Source: Desulfobacterales bacterium
Lineage (GTDB): Bacteria > Desulfobacterota > Desulfobacteria > Desulfobacterales > JAFDCJ01
Reading direction: 5' to 3'
Assembly (NCBI GenBank): GCA_020345785.1
Contig: CP070771.1
Location: 2,768,997 to 2,786,965 of the forward strand
Length of the DNA: 17,969 nucleotides
Shown here: piece after piece, positions 7,428-15,267 of the stretch
Layout of the letters: each line of letters begins with the position of its first letter
How positions within the stretch are numbered: position 1 is the stretch's first letter
Program-made: the position numbers and the translations under genes
Notes under the pieces: generated by a model
The model's input: only the letters and a program-made list of their open reading frames with translations
Database searches by the model: none
What the model was told of the DNA's origin: nothing

Positions 7428-8429
7428 ATGGGTTCGACAAAATTTGACAACCCCGGAAGCAACGATAATCAATCTCCGGTAAATGCCGGCTCACCTGCCG
7501 AGCGAGCTTTTACCCTAATCCATCTTTCTGACCCGCATATCTCCTGCATGAACGCGATCAGAGTGCAGGATCTGTTGAGTAAACGAATATTCGGGTATTT
7601 AAGATGGAAGCTGCACCGGGGAGCCGAGCACAGTCCCGGCGTTCTCACAGCCTTGCAGGCGGATCTTGCGTCAATCAAACCCGATCACATTGCCGTCACC
7701 GGGGACCTGACCCACCTCAGCCTGCCGGCCGAATATATAAAGGCCGCGCAATGGCTGCAGTCATTGGGGTCCCCGGACCAAGTTACCGTCATTCCAGGCA
7801 ACCATGATGCGTATGTCAAGACCAACTGGCGTCAGGGCTGGTCCCGCTGGACGGAGTACATGCTTGGGGATAACGCCGTCGAGCACGACCATGCCGTCCG
7901 CCATCCGGACAGCCTATTCCCCAGCTTGCGTTTCCGAGGCCCTGTCGCCCTGATCGGGGTGTGCACCGCCCAGCCCTGCGCACCGCACCTGGCAATCGGA
8001 ACCGTCGGTCCCGGGCAGCTGCAAAAATTGGAACCTATTTTAGCTCAGACCTCCAGGCAGCAGCTTTATCGGGTCGTACTGGTTCACCATCCACCGGCAC
8101 CCGGTACGGTCAGCTGGCGTAAACGCTTGACCGATGCGGCCGCTCTGCGGTCGCTAATATCCCGTTACGGGGCGGAACTGATCTTGCACGGCCATGCCCA
8201 CCGTGTCCTCCAGAATCATCTTCCAACGCCAACCGGCCGTGTGCCGGTTATGGGAGCGCCCTCGGCCTCGGCCCTGGGCCGAAAGCCGGAGCGTCGTGCC
8301 CGCTACTATATCTACCGCATTACACCCGGCGCAGACAGCTGGAACGTCGACCTTACGGTGCGCATCTACTCGCCTGATAACGAATGTTTTATCACGGAAA
8401 GTGAGCAGCGGATAAGTTATCGACAATAA
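7428..8429 (+). CDS. Calcineurin-like metallophosphoesterase
   Basis: A 333-residue protein with the full set of metallophosphoesterase metal-binding blocks: HLSDPHIS (32-39, Asp35 and His37), VTGDLTH (90-96), PGNHDAY (123-129), VHHPP (219-223) and HGHAH (254-258). This binuclear metal centre hydrolyses phosphomono- or diesters; LpxH, UDP-sugar and cyclic-nucleotide phosphodiesterases belong to the same superfamily and cannot be separated here. The first ~27 residues are low in structure and not a signal peptide, so a cytoplasmic location is likely and the true start could be slightly downstream. ATG 7428 has no strong ribosome site; the sequence ahead is very AT-rich. It diverges from the phosphatidyltransferase gene across 211 bases, so removal of a phosphate from a lipid or headgroup intermediate is a reasonable inference. 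Confidence 0.88.
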   Translation: MGSTKFDNPGSNDNQSPVNAGSPAERAFTLIHLSDPHISCMNAIRVQDLLSKRIFGYLRWKLHRGAEHSPGVLTALQADLASIKPDHIAVTGDLTHLSLPAEYIKAAQWLQSLGSPDQVTVIPGNHDAYVKTNWRQGWSRWTEYMLGDNAVEHDHAVRHPDSLFPSLRFRGPVALIGVCTAQPCAPHLAIGTVGPGQLQKLEPILAQTSRQQLYRVVLVHHPPAPGTVSWRKRLTDAAALRSLISRYGAELILHGHAHRVLQNHLPTPTGRVPVMGAPSASALGRKPERRARYYIYRITPGADSWNVDLTVRIYSPDNECFITESEQRISYRQ

Positions 8430-8472
8430 ACCCTATCCACCATTTACCTGGGGTCATGTTCAAATAAATGAA

Positions 8473-8792
8473 GGTTTCAGGTGTCTGGTGTCAGGTGTCA
8501 GTTCAGCCGCTGGCCGCTGCATCTGCCTGTTTGATCTGATTAATCTGCCGAAACTCGAAGCTAACGACTTTCTTCAATTTTCAAAGAACAGTTCACAACC
8601 CTAAATATGCCATTTTTCAAGGCGGATTAATTAGAAGCTTCGCCTTTGGGGAGTTTATAATAATGCGAATACCGAATATCAGTATTAATTCTTCCCCGCA
8701 CCTGACACCTTGAACCAATAACCAATAACTAATTTTTGTTCTCTGTCTTCGGTCCTCTGACCTCTGACACCCGAAACCTGACACCTGAAACC
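8473..8792. repeat. 320-base element with 29-base terminal inverted repeats
   Basis: The left end (8473-8501) begins GGTTTCAGGTGTC. The right end (8764-8792) finishes GACACCTGAAACC. As complements the 29-base arms match at 26 positions by eye, the outer 13 exactly. The interior has no ORF of note; it includes a second ACCTGACACCTTGAACC block and repeated CCAATAA units near 8700-8730. It fills the gap between the convergent phosphoesterase and lptG genes and ends five bases before the lptG stop. Architecture resembles a MITE or large REP-like element. Confidence 0.65.
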
Positions 8793-8797
8793 ATCTG

Positions 8798-9865
8798 CTA
8801 GACGATCCGCCTCAAGCTCCACAGGGCAATCCCGGAGATCAGCACCACCGGGGTCATGGCGGTAATCATTGGGCTAAGACTTAACAACAAACCCAGATGA
8901 ACGATCACCTGATCGCCAAAATAAAAAACAATTCCCACGAAGGAGCCCATCATTATGCGCTTTCCTGCTGATATTCTGCGGGTGGAGCCGAATATAAACG
9001 GCAGTGAAAGCAATACCATCGCCCCTGTGGTCAAAGGCACACCCAGTTTGCGCCACAAAGCCAGCGCATAGCGATCTGCATTTTGTCCGCTCTCACGCAA
9101 AGCATTTATATATCGGTAAAGATCGGGAGACGACAGACTGTCGGGCGGGATGTCCAGGACATCGACCTGCTCCGAGCTTAAAAATGAATCCAGCGTCAGG
9201 CTGGGCAATTGACTTGTCAAAATGCCCTCTTCAGTAAACGTTTTCTGAGTGATTCCGCTGAGAATCCATTGATTATTATTACCGATATTCGCCTGGCGAG
9301 CATGCGTGAATACCTTTAAATTGCCATTATCGTCAGCCTCAAAGATATCCAGATCAGCGATACTTTCACCGGAAATCCTTCGGCCGACCTGGATGTAAGT
9401 ATGGCCCCGCCGAACCCAGAATCCCTGTTTGGTTAGGGTGAACCCCGTACCGGAAATGGCCAGCGCCCGCCTTTTGCGGGCCAGCTGATCTATCGGAGGC
9501 ACCACCATCTCAGCCAGAAGACCGGTTAGCAGGATCAGGATCGTTCCGGCGGCCAATACCGACCAGCAAATCCGCTGGACCGACACCCCACCGGCCTGCA
9601 TCGCGAGGAGTTCACCATGATCGGCCAGCAGGCCCAGCGCAACAACGCTGCCAAGCAAGGTGCTGATGGGCATCAAATCAAGCATCCGTCTGGGCAGGGT
9701 GAGGCCGATGAAAAAGAAGACATCGATAAGCTGATAATTGCCTTTGCCAACGTCATCCAGCTCGGACATCAGCTCCAGAAGGCTGAACAGGACCACCAGG
9801 ATGATGATAATCAATGCAAAACTTCGCAGAAAGCTGCTGCCGATGTAGCGATCTATTGTTTTCAT
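8798..9865 (-). CDS. lptG: LPS export system permease LptG (YjgQ family)
   Basis: A 355-residue inner-membrane protein of the YjgP/YjgQ family. It has two N-terminal transmembrane helices (about 13-33 and 63-80), a third near 102-120, a periplasmic beta-jellyroll region (about 130-250), and three C-terminal helices (about 270-350). The cytoplasmic coupling segment LADHGELLAMQAGGVS (80-95) carries the conserved Glu that contacts the ATPase LptB in this family. With LptF it forms the LptB2FG transporter that lifts LPS from the inner membrane toward LptC and LptA. It follows lptF after nine bases. Assignment as G rather than F rests on position and the N-terminal TIDRYIGSSFLRSF pattern. Its linkage to lipid genes leaves open a paralogue specialised for another lipid. 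Confidence 0.88.
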   Translation of the reverse strand: MKTIDRYIGSSFLRSFALIIIILVVLFSLLELMSELDDVGKGNYQLIDVFFFIGLTLPRRMLDLMPISTLLGSVVALGLLADHGELLAMQAGGVSVQRICWSVLAAGTILILLTGLLAEMVVPPIDQLARKRRALAISGTGFTLTKQGFWVRRGHTYIQVGRRISGESIADLDIFEADDNGNLKVFTHARQANIGNNNQWILSGITQKTFTEEGILTSQLPSLTLDSFLSSEQVDVLDIPPDSLSSPDLYRYINALRESGQNADRYALALWRKLGVPLTTGAMVLLSLPFIFGSTRRISAGKRIMMGSFVGIVFYFGDQVIVHLGLLLSLSPMITAMTPVVLISGIALWSLRRIV

Positions 9866-9874
9866 TTTAGGGTA

Positions 9875-10951
9875 TTATCTGCCTTGCCGGAAGAACGTCA
9901 ACGGCGGCCGCCATAAAAGAATCAGCAGTAAACCTGCCAGCAGCAATTGGCACCACCAGACTCCGGGGATGGTGTCGAGAACTCCCCGTTCGACCCACTT
10001 TTTGGCCAATGCGCTCAGGTTGTAGTAAACCGCAAAAATTACCACGGCCGTCGTAACTCTGGCATATTTGCCCCGGCGCGGAGATGAACGGCTTAAGGGG
10101 ACACCCAACAGCGCCAGCAGGATGGTTGCCAGCGGCGTTGAAAATCGCCACTGCAACTCGGCAATTTCTTCACTGTCGGTAGAGTGGATGAGGGATCCGG
10201 TTGAAACCGCCTTGACGCGATATTTTGACCGGAGATTTTCTTTAGCGACAAGAGGCATGGCGGACTGTTCGAATTGGATGACGCGCCCTTCTTTGCCGGA
10301 ACGGGGGAATTCGTAGAGAGTGCCGTCGGTAAAAACCAGGATTTGTCTGCCGGAGGTTCTGTCTGCAGATTGGTAAGCGTGCCGGGCGAAGATTACCTGT
10401 AATTTATCCTCGTTTTCGGTTCGGATAAATAAACCCTCGGCCTCCCCCTGCTGGTGGTCCACCTTTTCGGCAAAAATGACGCGGGCACCTTTTTGTGTTT
10501 CGTAAAACGTCCCCTCGTTCATGCGAGTCAGATCAAAGTTGGCTTCAGCATGTTCCTTTAACCGGAAAAATTGAGTGTAGGCCCAGGGTCGAATGAAAAG
10601 AGATAAGCTGGCAACGATCACCGCAATCAACAATGCGGTGTAAAAGACAGGCCGCAGCAACCGGCCCAGACTGATACCGCAGGCAAACAAGGCGGTCATT
10701 TCCGAATCTTTATACAGCCGCCCGAGGGCAACCACCACAGACAGATAAAGGGTGGTGGGCAGCAGCACCTCCAGAGCAATCGAAATTCTGAGCAGGATGA
10801 GAATAATAACCGTCGTGCCCGGCAACGAACCCGATAGGGCGTCCGATAAATAACGGGTTGCCATATAACATCCAAATATAAAGACCAGAATCGCACATAC
10901 CGCCGCCGTCGGTTTAATGATTTCCCGCATTATATAACGATCGATAATCAT
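9875..10951 (-). CDS. lptF: LPS export system permease LptF (YjgP family)
   Basis: A 358-residue partner of LptG. The N-terminus IIDRYIMREIIKPT (2-15) is typical of LptF. Helices fall at about 15-32, 48-75 and 100-122, a periplasmic domain at about 130-260, and C-terminal helices at about 270-350. The coupling segment LGRLYKDSEMTALFACGIS (76-94) has the conserved Ser-Glu (Glu84) that engages LptB. Role: half of the inner-membrane extractor of LPS. It starts 128 bases after the cytidylyltransferase stop on the same strand; no clear terminator was seen in that gap, so read-through from the MarR-cytidylyltransferase genes is possible. That link, rather than the usual housekeeping neighbours, is worth noting. 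Confidence 0.9.
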   Translation of the reverse strand: MIIDRYIMREIIKPTAAVCAILVFIFGCYMATRYLSDALSGSLPGTTVIILILLRISIALEVLLPTTLYLSVVVALGRLYKDSEMTALFACGISLGRLLRPVFYTALLIAVIVASLSLFIRPWAYTQFFRLKEHAEANFDLTRMNEGTFYETQKGARVIFAEKVDHQQGEAEGLFIRTENEDKLQVIFARHAYQSADRTSGRQILVFTDGTLYEFPRSGKEGRVIQFEQSAMPLVAKENLRSKYRVKAVSTGSLIHSTDSEEIAELQWRFSTPLATILLALLGVPLSRSSPRRGKYARVTTAVVIFAVYYNLSALAKKWVERGVLDTIPGVWWCQLLLAGLLLILLWRPPLTFFRQGR

Positions 10952-11079
10952 TGTTTGCCAGCTAAAAAAGCGTTCCCCAGCACCAAAAGCTCAGAACGCT
11001 TGATCGAAATTTCACTTCAAACGGAGGATTTGCAGGCTCGGCTACCAAAGACCTGCGTTTGTTCAATTGTGAGAAGTGT

Positions 11080-11865
11080 TTACACCAGGTTTACCTGGCT
11101 TACCCGGCATGATTCTTCTTTGGTTCCAATTTCCCGGCGGGCAGCACAGACTGAAATAACTTTTTCCGCCAGTTCGATATCAGCGGGGTAGTCGACTTCA
11201 CACCAGTGCAGGTCATTGACTGAACAGGTCCAAACCGGCATCGTGCGGGCCATTTCATCAATCACCGACAGATACCATTTTGTTTGGGCCGATGGGTTGC
11301 GCAAGGCCTTTTCAAGGGCATTGCGGAATAGCATCGGGCCCTGGTTCCGGAACAGAATCATCCCGATGGATTCAGCATCGACTTGATCCGGCAACAGATC
11401 CTTGCCGATTTTCACCAGACGGCATCCATCTAGTTCAACTTTCATGTCATCGGCGTCATAGTTGCCTTTATGACTGACAACCACCGTTACCGGGTGGAGA
11501 GGGGTTTCAAGCAAGCGTCGCAGCACTGCCGCTTCAAATAATGTATCACCGTTCAGTAAAATAAAGTCTGCATCCATCTCGTCATGGGCGGACCAACAAC
11601 TGACCAGATTATCCGAAATGGCATAGGCAGCATTGTAAACGGTTCGCACCCGTTCGGGGCCATAGTGTGACCGCAGGATTTGCTCGACTTTATCCGCACG
11701 GTAGCCCACAACTACCGAGACCTTTTCAATCCCGCATTTGGCAAGTTCTTCAATTTGCCATTCGATCAATGTTTGTCCCATGATCGGAAGAATACATTTG
11801 GGAGTATTTTCTGTCAGCGGCAGCAGTCTTTTTCCCTGCCCTGCACTCAAAATTACAGCCTTCAT
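11080..11865 (-). CDS. Phosphocholine / inositol-phosphate-type cytidylyltransferase (NTP transferase)
   Basis: A 261-residue GT-A nucleotidyltransferase. The nucleotide loop is KAVILSAGQGKRLLPLT (2-18), with the following TPKC giving the conserved Lys23. YNAAYAISDNLVSCW (77-91) and FILLNGDTLF (101-110) are typical of phosphocholine and myo-inositol-1-phosphate cytidylyltransferases, as is the late WCEVDYPADIELA block. Expected reaction: CTP plus a phosphorylated small alcohol gives a CDP-alcohol, the donor needed by the CDP-alcohol phosphatidyltransferase in this window. The actual alcohol (choline, ethanolamine, inositol or other) is not decided by sequence. ATG 11865 has GGAG eight bases upstream. 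It follows the MarR gene by 38 bases, so it is probably the regulator's main target. A decayed second copy lies at 15177-15254 in the same position relative to the second MarR gene. Confidence 0.85.
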   Translation of the reverse strand: MKAVILSAGQGKRLLPLTENTPKCILPIMGQTLIEWQIEELAKCGIEKVSVVVGYRADKVEQILRSHYGPERVRTVYNAAYAISDNLVSCWSAHDEMDADFILLNGDTLFEAAVLRRLLETPLHPVTVVVSHKGNYDADDMKVELDGCRLVKIGKDLLPDQVDAESIGMILFRNQGPMLFRNALEKALRNPSAQTKWYLSVIDEMARTMPVWTCSVNDLHWCEVDYPADIELAEKVISVCAARREIGTKEESCRVSQVNLV

Positions 11866-11903
11866 AGAGTAGGCTCCAATGGCGTTATGTTTGTTTAAAT
11901 TGT

Positions 11904-12374
11904 TTAGTTTCTATTGTCATGGAGTTTCAGGCCCATGGTATCATCAAAAAAGCTGATGGCATTTTTAAGGATATCATGAAAATATTCGACCTGATCGGGA
12001 GATAAACCAAGGGAAACTGAAATTGTGCTAAAAACGTCCGCTTGGGTGCGTTTAATTTCCTTCAATACTTGTTTACCTTTATCGGTCAAGGTAACGGTGG
12101 TCACCCGTTGATTTTCCGGCAGGATCTTTTTGTCAACAAGTTTTTTGTCTTTCCATAGTTTGGTAATTGTCGTAGAGATTGTGCTGTTGCTTACCGAGGG
12201 GTATAAGCTGCCGATTTCGGATATGCTCATACTGCCTTTCATGCCGATCAACTCAATGATCAGACTTTCGCGGTCAGTTAAATCACCTACTTTTTGCTCC
12301 GAGACCTTCGAGGCCATGTATAACCGCACCCTGAAGGCCATATCATAAATCAGCGATTCTGTACTCTTAGCCAT
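11904..12374 (-). CDS. MarR-family transcriptional regulator (copy 1)
   Basis: A 156-residue winged-helix regulator. Helices at the N-terminus (IYDMAFRVRLYMASKV, 9-24) and C-terminus (about 112-150) form the expected dimerisation region. The DNA-binding part is SMSISEIGSLYPSVSNSTIS (48-67) as helix-turn-helix, with the wing near LPENQRVTTVTLTDKGK (85-101). About two thirds of residues are identical to copy 2 (15268-15750). It starts at ATG 12374 behind GAGGAG with short spacing. A promoter of form TTTACA-N17-TATAAA, with an inverted repeat across it, lies 60 bases upstream, which suggests autoregulation. Ligand unknown; a lipid or acyl-CoA/acyl-AMP related effector is an inference from neighbours. 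Confidence 0.9.
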   Translation of the reverse strand: MAKSTESLIYDMAFRVRLYMASKVSEQKVGDLTDRESLIIELIGMKGSMSISEIGSLYPSVSNSTISTTITKLWKDKKLVDKKILPENQRVTTVTLTDKGKQVLKEIKRTQADVFSTISVSLGLSPDQVEYFHDILKNAISFFDDTMGLKLHDNRN

Positions 12375-12434
12375 CTGCTCCTCTTAAGTTACCGCGTCTT
12401 GCGCTAAGTCTTGCGACAAATTGATTAAAAATTA

Positions 12435-12463
12435 TTTATAATACAAAAGATATAGTTTGTAAA
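12435..12463 (-). promoter_or_regulatory. Promoter and candidate MarR operator of copy 1
   Basis: On the minus strand: -35 TTTACA (12463-12458), 17-base spacer, -10 TATAAA (12440-12435). The inverted repeat TTTGTA/TACAAA (12442-12447 and 12456-12461) covers the -35 and spacer, where a bound repressor would block RNA polymerase. The same arrangement recurs before MarR copy 2. Confidence 0.65.
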
Positions 12464-12926
12464 GATTTCTTTGCCAAAAATTAAAAATTTCTTAATATTT
12501 ATACTTTTAAAATATTCTATTTTAAAAGTATTTGATTGACGATCATAAATTGCGGTCGTCGATTATCGAAGAAAGCGAAAGTTGAAACTTTCATGAATGA
12601 ATTTTATTTTTTTTTGGCGTTCCCTCTTCACTCTGCACGTTATTTCTCTTTGGTTCAGAATTTGTTCAAAAAATATGCCAACGGACGGTCTATATAGAAA
12701 AAATTAGCGTAATGATCAACCTGCACGGTTTAAGGTCTGTAAAATGCGGATAATATAGCGCAAGTGCAGTGACTTTTGAAATGAAAAAAATCCTCATTTC
12801 TCGGAATACTCTCCCCCCTAAATCCGCCGTTTTCGATGTTGACCTCTTCATACGAGCTGTGTATCATGCGCGGGTCTACAAATGTGCACGATAACTCTCC
12901 TGAATATCAAAGGCGAGGACGATGGG
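12464..12926. other. AT-rich regulatory region before the bCerS-like gene, with a 31-base palindrome
   Basis: No gene is visible here. The region has a perfect 13-base inverted repeat, ATACTTTTAAAAT with a five-base loop (12501-12531), immediately before TTGATTGAC (12532-12540), which could be a -35 region for plus-strand transcription. Two smaller inverted repeats follow: GAAAGTT-GA-AACTTTC (12577-12592) and GAAATGA/TCATTTC (12778-12800). A possible -10 TAATAT occurs near 12761. No single plus-strand promoter is convincing. Part of the sequence (TTTTAAAA..T..TTGA) resembles the region before the FAAL gene. Confidence 0.5.
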
Positions 12927-14099
12927 ATGAACTCTGATAACCGGCTACAGGATCGTATGCCCGATAAGAGCAGCCGAGCGTTGAAGATTGTTAAAGTCGA
13001 TAACCGAAGCGTCTTAAATGATTTTATTCGCCTGCCGTGGTCGCTTTACATTAAAGATCCGATGTGGGTTCCCCCGCTGTTGCTTGAGCGTCGCATGCAT
13101 CTTTCCCCCAAAAACCCTTATTTTGATCATGCAAAATTTTGCTCCTGGGTAACATACCGAAACGGCAAACCGGTGGGTCGCATCAGTGCGCAGATCGACC
13201 GGCTGCATGTTGATCGTTACCAGGACGCCACCGGTTTTTTCGGGATGCTGGAGGCGGAGGACAATAGCCTGACTTTCCGTGCGCTGCTTGATACTGCGGA
13301 AAGTTGGCTGCGCGACCAGGAGATGCGACGGATCGGCGGTCCTTATAACCTGTCCATCAATCAGGAAGTGGGATTGTTGGTGGACGGATTTGACTCACCC
13401 CCGTCACTGATGATGGGTCATGCCCGTCCTTATTATGCCCATAGAATCGAAGAAAGCGGGTATCAAAAGGAAAAAGACCTGCTGGCCTATGTCATTGATA
13501 CAAATTCGGAACTGTCTGATACAGTGCAAAAAATCACCGGCAAGGTTAAGGACCGGGTCCACGTCAGGAATCTGCAAAAATCCCGGTTGGTCGAAGAACT
13601 CGAAATTATACGAGATGTTTTCAATGACGCCTGGTCGCAAAATTGGGGGTTCGTTCCTTTCACCAACAAGGAATTCGAACACCTGGGTAAAGATCTGAAA
13701 ATGCTGGCGGATGAAGAGCTGGTGAAAATAGCTGAAGTGGATGGAGACCCGGCTGCTTTTATCGTCATGCTGCCAAACATCAATGAGATCATCCGGGATC
13801 TCAATGGTAGGCTTTTGCCTTTTGGTTGGTTTAAAATGCTCTGGCGCCTCAAAGTGAAATATCCCAAGTCCGCCAGAATACCTCTGATGGGCGTCCGTCG
13901 CCGTTATCACGGCAGTCTGCTGGGCGCGGCTCTGGCATTTATGGTAATCGCCGACCTCAAACAACCTGCCCTGAAACGGGGTCTGAAAGAAGTGGAGCTT
14001 TCCTGGATCCTTGAAGATAATATGGGAATGCGAAATATTATTGAATCTATTAACGGCCGGGTTTATAAAACCTATCGGATCTATAGCAAGCAGCTTTGA
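12927..14099 (+). CDS. GNAT-like acyltransferase resembling bacterial ceramide synthase (bCerS)
   Basis: A 390-residue protein from a large family often labelled only as N-acetyltransferase. Landmarks are LPWSLYIKDPMWVPPL (36-51), NPYFDHA (63-69), VGRISAQID (83-91), GFFGMLE (103-109), GPYNLSINQEVGLLVDGF (138-155) and PYYAHRIEESGYQKEKDLLA (168-187). A second GNAT-like half runs to the C-terminus (VKIAEVDGDPAAFIVML, then LMGVRRRYHG). From memory, this is the kind of protein found for bCerS of Caulobacter, which N-acylates a sphingoid base. I cannot align it here, so the functional call is tentative. ATG 12927 is preferred over ATG 12882 because GGCGAGGA lies just ahead and the extra 15 residues look non-conserved. 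It is followed by a MobA-like gene after 203 bases, and a FAAL that could supply the acyl group is nearby. Confidence 0.65.
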   Translation: MNSDNRLQDRMPDKSSRALKIVKVDNRSVLNDFIRLPWSLYIKDPMWVPPLLLERRMHLSPKNPYFDHAKFCSWVTYRNGKPVGRISAQIDRLHVDRYQDATGFFGMLEAEDNSLTFRALLDTAESWLRDQEMRRIGGPYNLSINQEVGLLVDGFDSPPSLMMGHARPYYAHRIEESGYQKEKDLLAYVIDTNSELSDTVQKITGKVKDRVHVRNLQKSRLVEELEIIRDVFNDAWSQNWGFVPFTNKEFEHLGKDLKMLADEELVKIAEVDGDPAAFIVMLPNINEIIRDLNGRLLPFGWFKMLWRLKVKYPKSARIPLMGVRRRYHGSLLGAALAFMVIADLKQPALKRGLKEVELSWILEDNMGMRNIIESINGRVYKTYRIYSKQL

Positions 14100-14113
14100 A
14101 AAAGAATTGAACA

Positions 14114-14252
14114 GCGAACCGCAGAATAACGAATATTGAACCGCAGAATTTCGAAGGGTGGAATCGCTGCGCTCTGTCTGTGAAATCCATAAAAATAGAT
14201 AGAAATCCTTCCTTCGACATTCGAAATTCGATATTCATTATTCGATATTCGC
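14114..14252. repeat. Imperfect inverted-repeat element with GAATNTCGAAT-type units
   Basis: A left arm (14114-14160; units such as GAATAACGAATATTGAA and GAATTTCGAAGG) faces a right arm (14209-14252; CCTTCGACATTCGAAATTCG then ATATTC repeats). The middle is about 48 bases. The arms match roughly three quarters by eye. Read as RNA this is a long hairpin lying between the bCerS-like and MobA-like genes, where it may attenuate read-through. It looks like a dispersed non-coding repeat. Confidence 0.6.
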
Positions 14253-14302
14253 TTTTGTGACGTCTATTTTATAGAATTCCTCCAATCCAAATAAATACCA
14301 CA

Positions 14303-15106
14303 ATGAATAATCACCCCACGAAATTTACTGCCCTGGTCCTGGCCGCCGACCGTGGACCGGATGATCCGGTGGCGAAAGCAGCCGGTGTACCATGCAAATC
14401 CTTAACACCAATCGGCGGCATACCAATGGTTTTCAGAGTGGTAAATGCCCTGGATGCATGCCGGAACGTTAACGACATCATTTTGTGCGGTCCGCCTAAG
14501 TCCATTGTGGAACAAATGGCTGAGCTCCGGGATCTTATCGCTGCTGAGAAAATCCGATGGTTTGCAAACAAGGCGACACCGAGTTCAAGTGCCTATCATG
14601 TTCTGCAAACCCTGCCGGATGAAGTCCCGGTCTTATTGACGACCGCTGATCATGCCTTGTTAAGCGCTCAGATGGTGGACTATTTTTGCAGCGAGGCAAG
14701 AGCGACGGAATGTGATGTAGTTGCCGGCATTGCCCGTCATGAGGTGGTGACAAAAGCCCATCCCCAAACCCGCAGAACCGCCACCCGACTGGAAGATGGT
14801 GCCTACTGCGGCTGTAACCTGTTTGCTTTCATGACGCCCCGCGCCCGCCTGGCTGCAGATTTCTGGCGACAGGTCGAAACTCAGCGTAAAAATCCGCTGC
14901 GTGTGATTCGAATTCTGGGCTGGGTAGCGGTTTTGCGTTACTTGACCGGACGGCTTTCCCTGGATGAAGCCTTGAAACGGGTGTCGCACCGTCTTGGGTT
15001 TAAGGCGGGGGCCGTTATCATGCCATATGCTGAAGCAGCCGTGGATGTGGACTCGGTTGAAGACTGGAGTTTGGTGGAGCGGATCGTGGCCGAAAGGCAG
15101 GCGTGA
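14303..15106 (+). CDS. MobA-like nucleotidyltransferase
   Basis: A 267-residue GT-A fold protein. The N-terminal strand FTALVLAADRGPDDPVAKAA (8-27) replaces the common LAGGxSxRMGxxK loop with an ADRGPDDP form; Lys32 in CKSLTPIGGIPM takes the conserved Lys position. Asp116 in LLTTADHALL (111-120) is the expected metal/nucleotide aspartate. The C-terminal VDVDSVEDWSLVERIV (248-263) is the usual closing block. It should transfer NMP from an NTP to a phosphate- or sugar-type substrate; which one is unknown. The atypical loop suggests a subfamily distinct from MobA proper. It lacks a good ribosome site. Co-directional with the bCerS-like gene, it may provide an activated headgroup. It is not closely related to the cytidylyltransferase at 11080-11865. 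Confidence 0.78.
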   Translation: MNNHPTKFTALVLAADRGPDDPVAKAAGVPCKSLTPIGGIPMVFRVVNALDACRNVNDIILCGPPKSIVEQMAELRDLIAAEKIRWFANKATPSSSAYHVLQTLPDEVPVLLTTADHALLSAQMVDYFCSEARATECDVVAGIARHEVVTKAHPQTRRTATRLEDGAYCGCNLFAFMTPRARLAADFWRQVETQRKNPLRVIRILGWVAVLRYLTGRLSLDEALKRVSHRLGFKAGAVIMPYAEAAVDVDSVEDWSLVERIVAERQA

Positions 15107-15134
15107 GTAAGTCTCAGGTTTTTGGGACGGGAAT

Positions 15135-15254
15135 TCAGAAATTAAAGGACCGAAGACAGTTGAGAGACATTGAATTCAACAAGCATTTTGGACTGTTGGC
15201 AGTCAATGGCACCAGACGTTTTCCCTGCCCGGCGCTTAGTATTACTGCTTTCAT
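15135..15254 (-). pseudogene. Truncated remnant of a second cytidylyltransferase gene
   Basis: From ATG 15254 the frame reads MKAVILSAGQGKRLVPLT, then ANSPKCLL, matching the first 26 codons of the cytidylyltransferase at 11865 at nearly every residue (LVPLTANSPKCLL against LLPLTENTPKCIL). Beyond about 15177 similarity stops, and the frame ends at TGA after 13 unrelated codons. It sits 13 bases after the stop of MarR copy 2, the same order as the intact pair. The break falls beside a GAATTC at 15171-15176; a second GAATTC is at 15131-15136. A 39-residue peptide could be translated but would not be an enzyme. Confidence 0.85.
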
Positions 15255-15267
15255 TTAATTAAATCCC

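Noticed and set aside
13404..13964. 186-codon minus-strand open frame
   Set aside because: Antisense to conserved parts of the bCerS-like gene; no start signal or domain.
15146..15159. 14-base match to the complement of 8743-8756, suggesting that the repeat element truncated the cytidylyltransferase stub
   Set aside because: One such match is expected by chance in a window this size; no element ends were found beside the stub.
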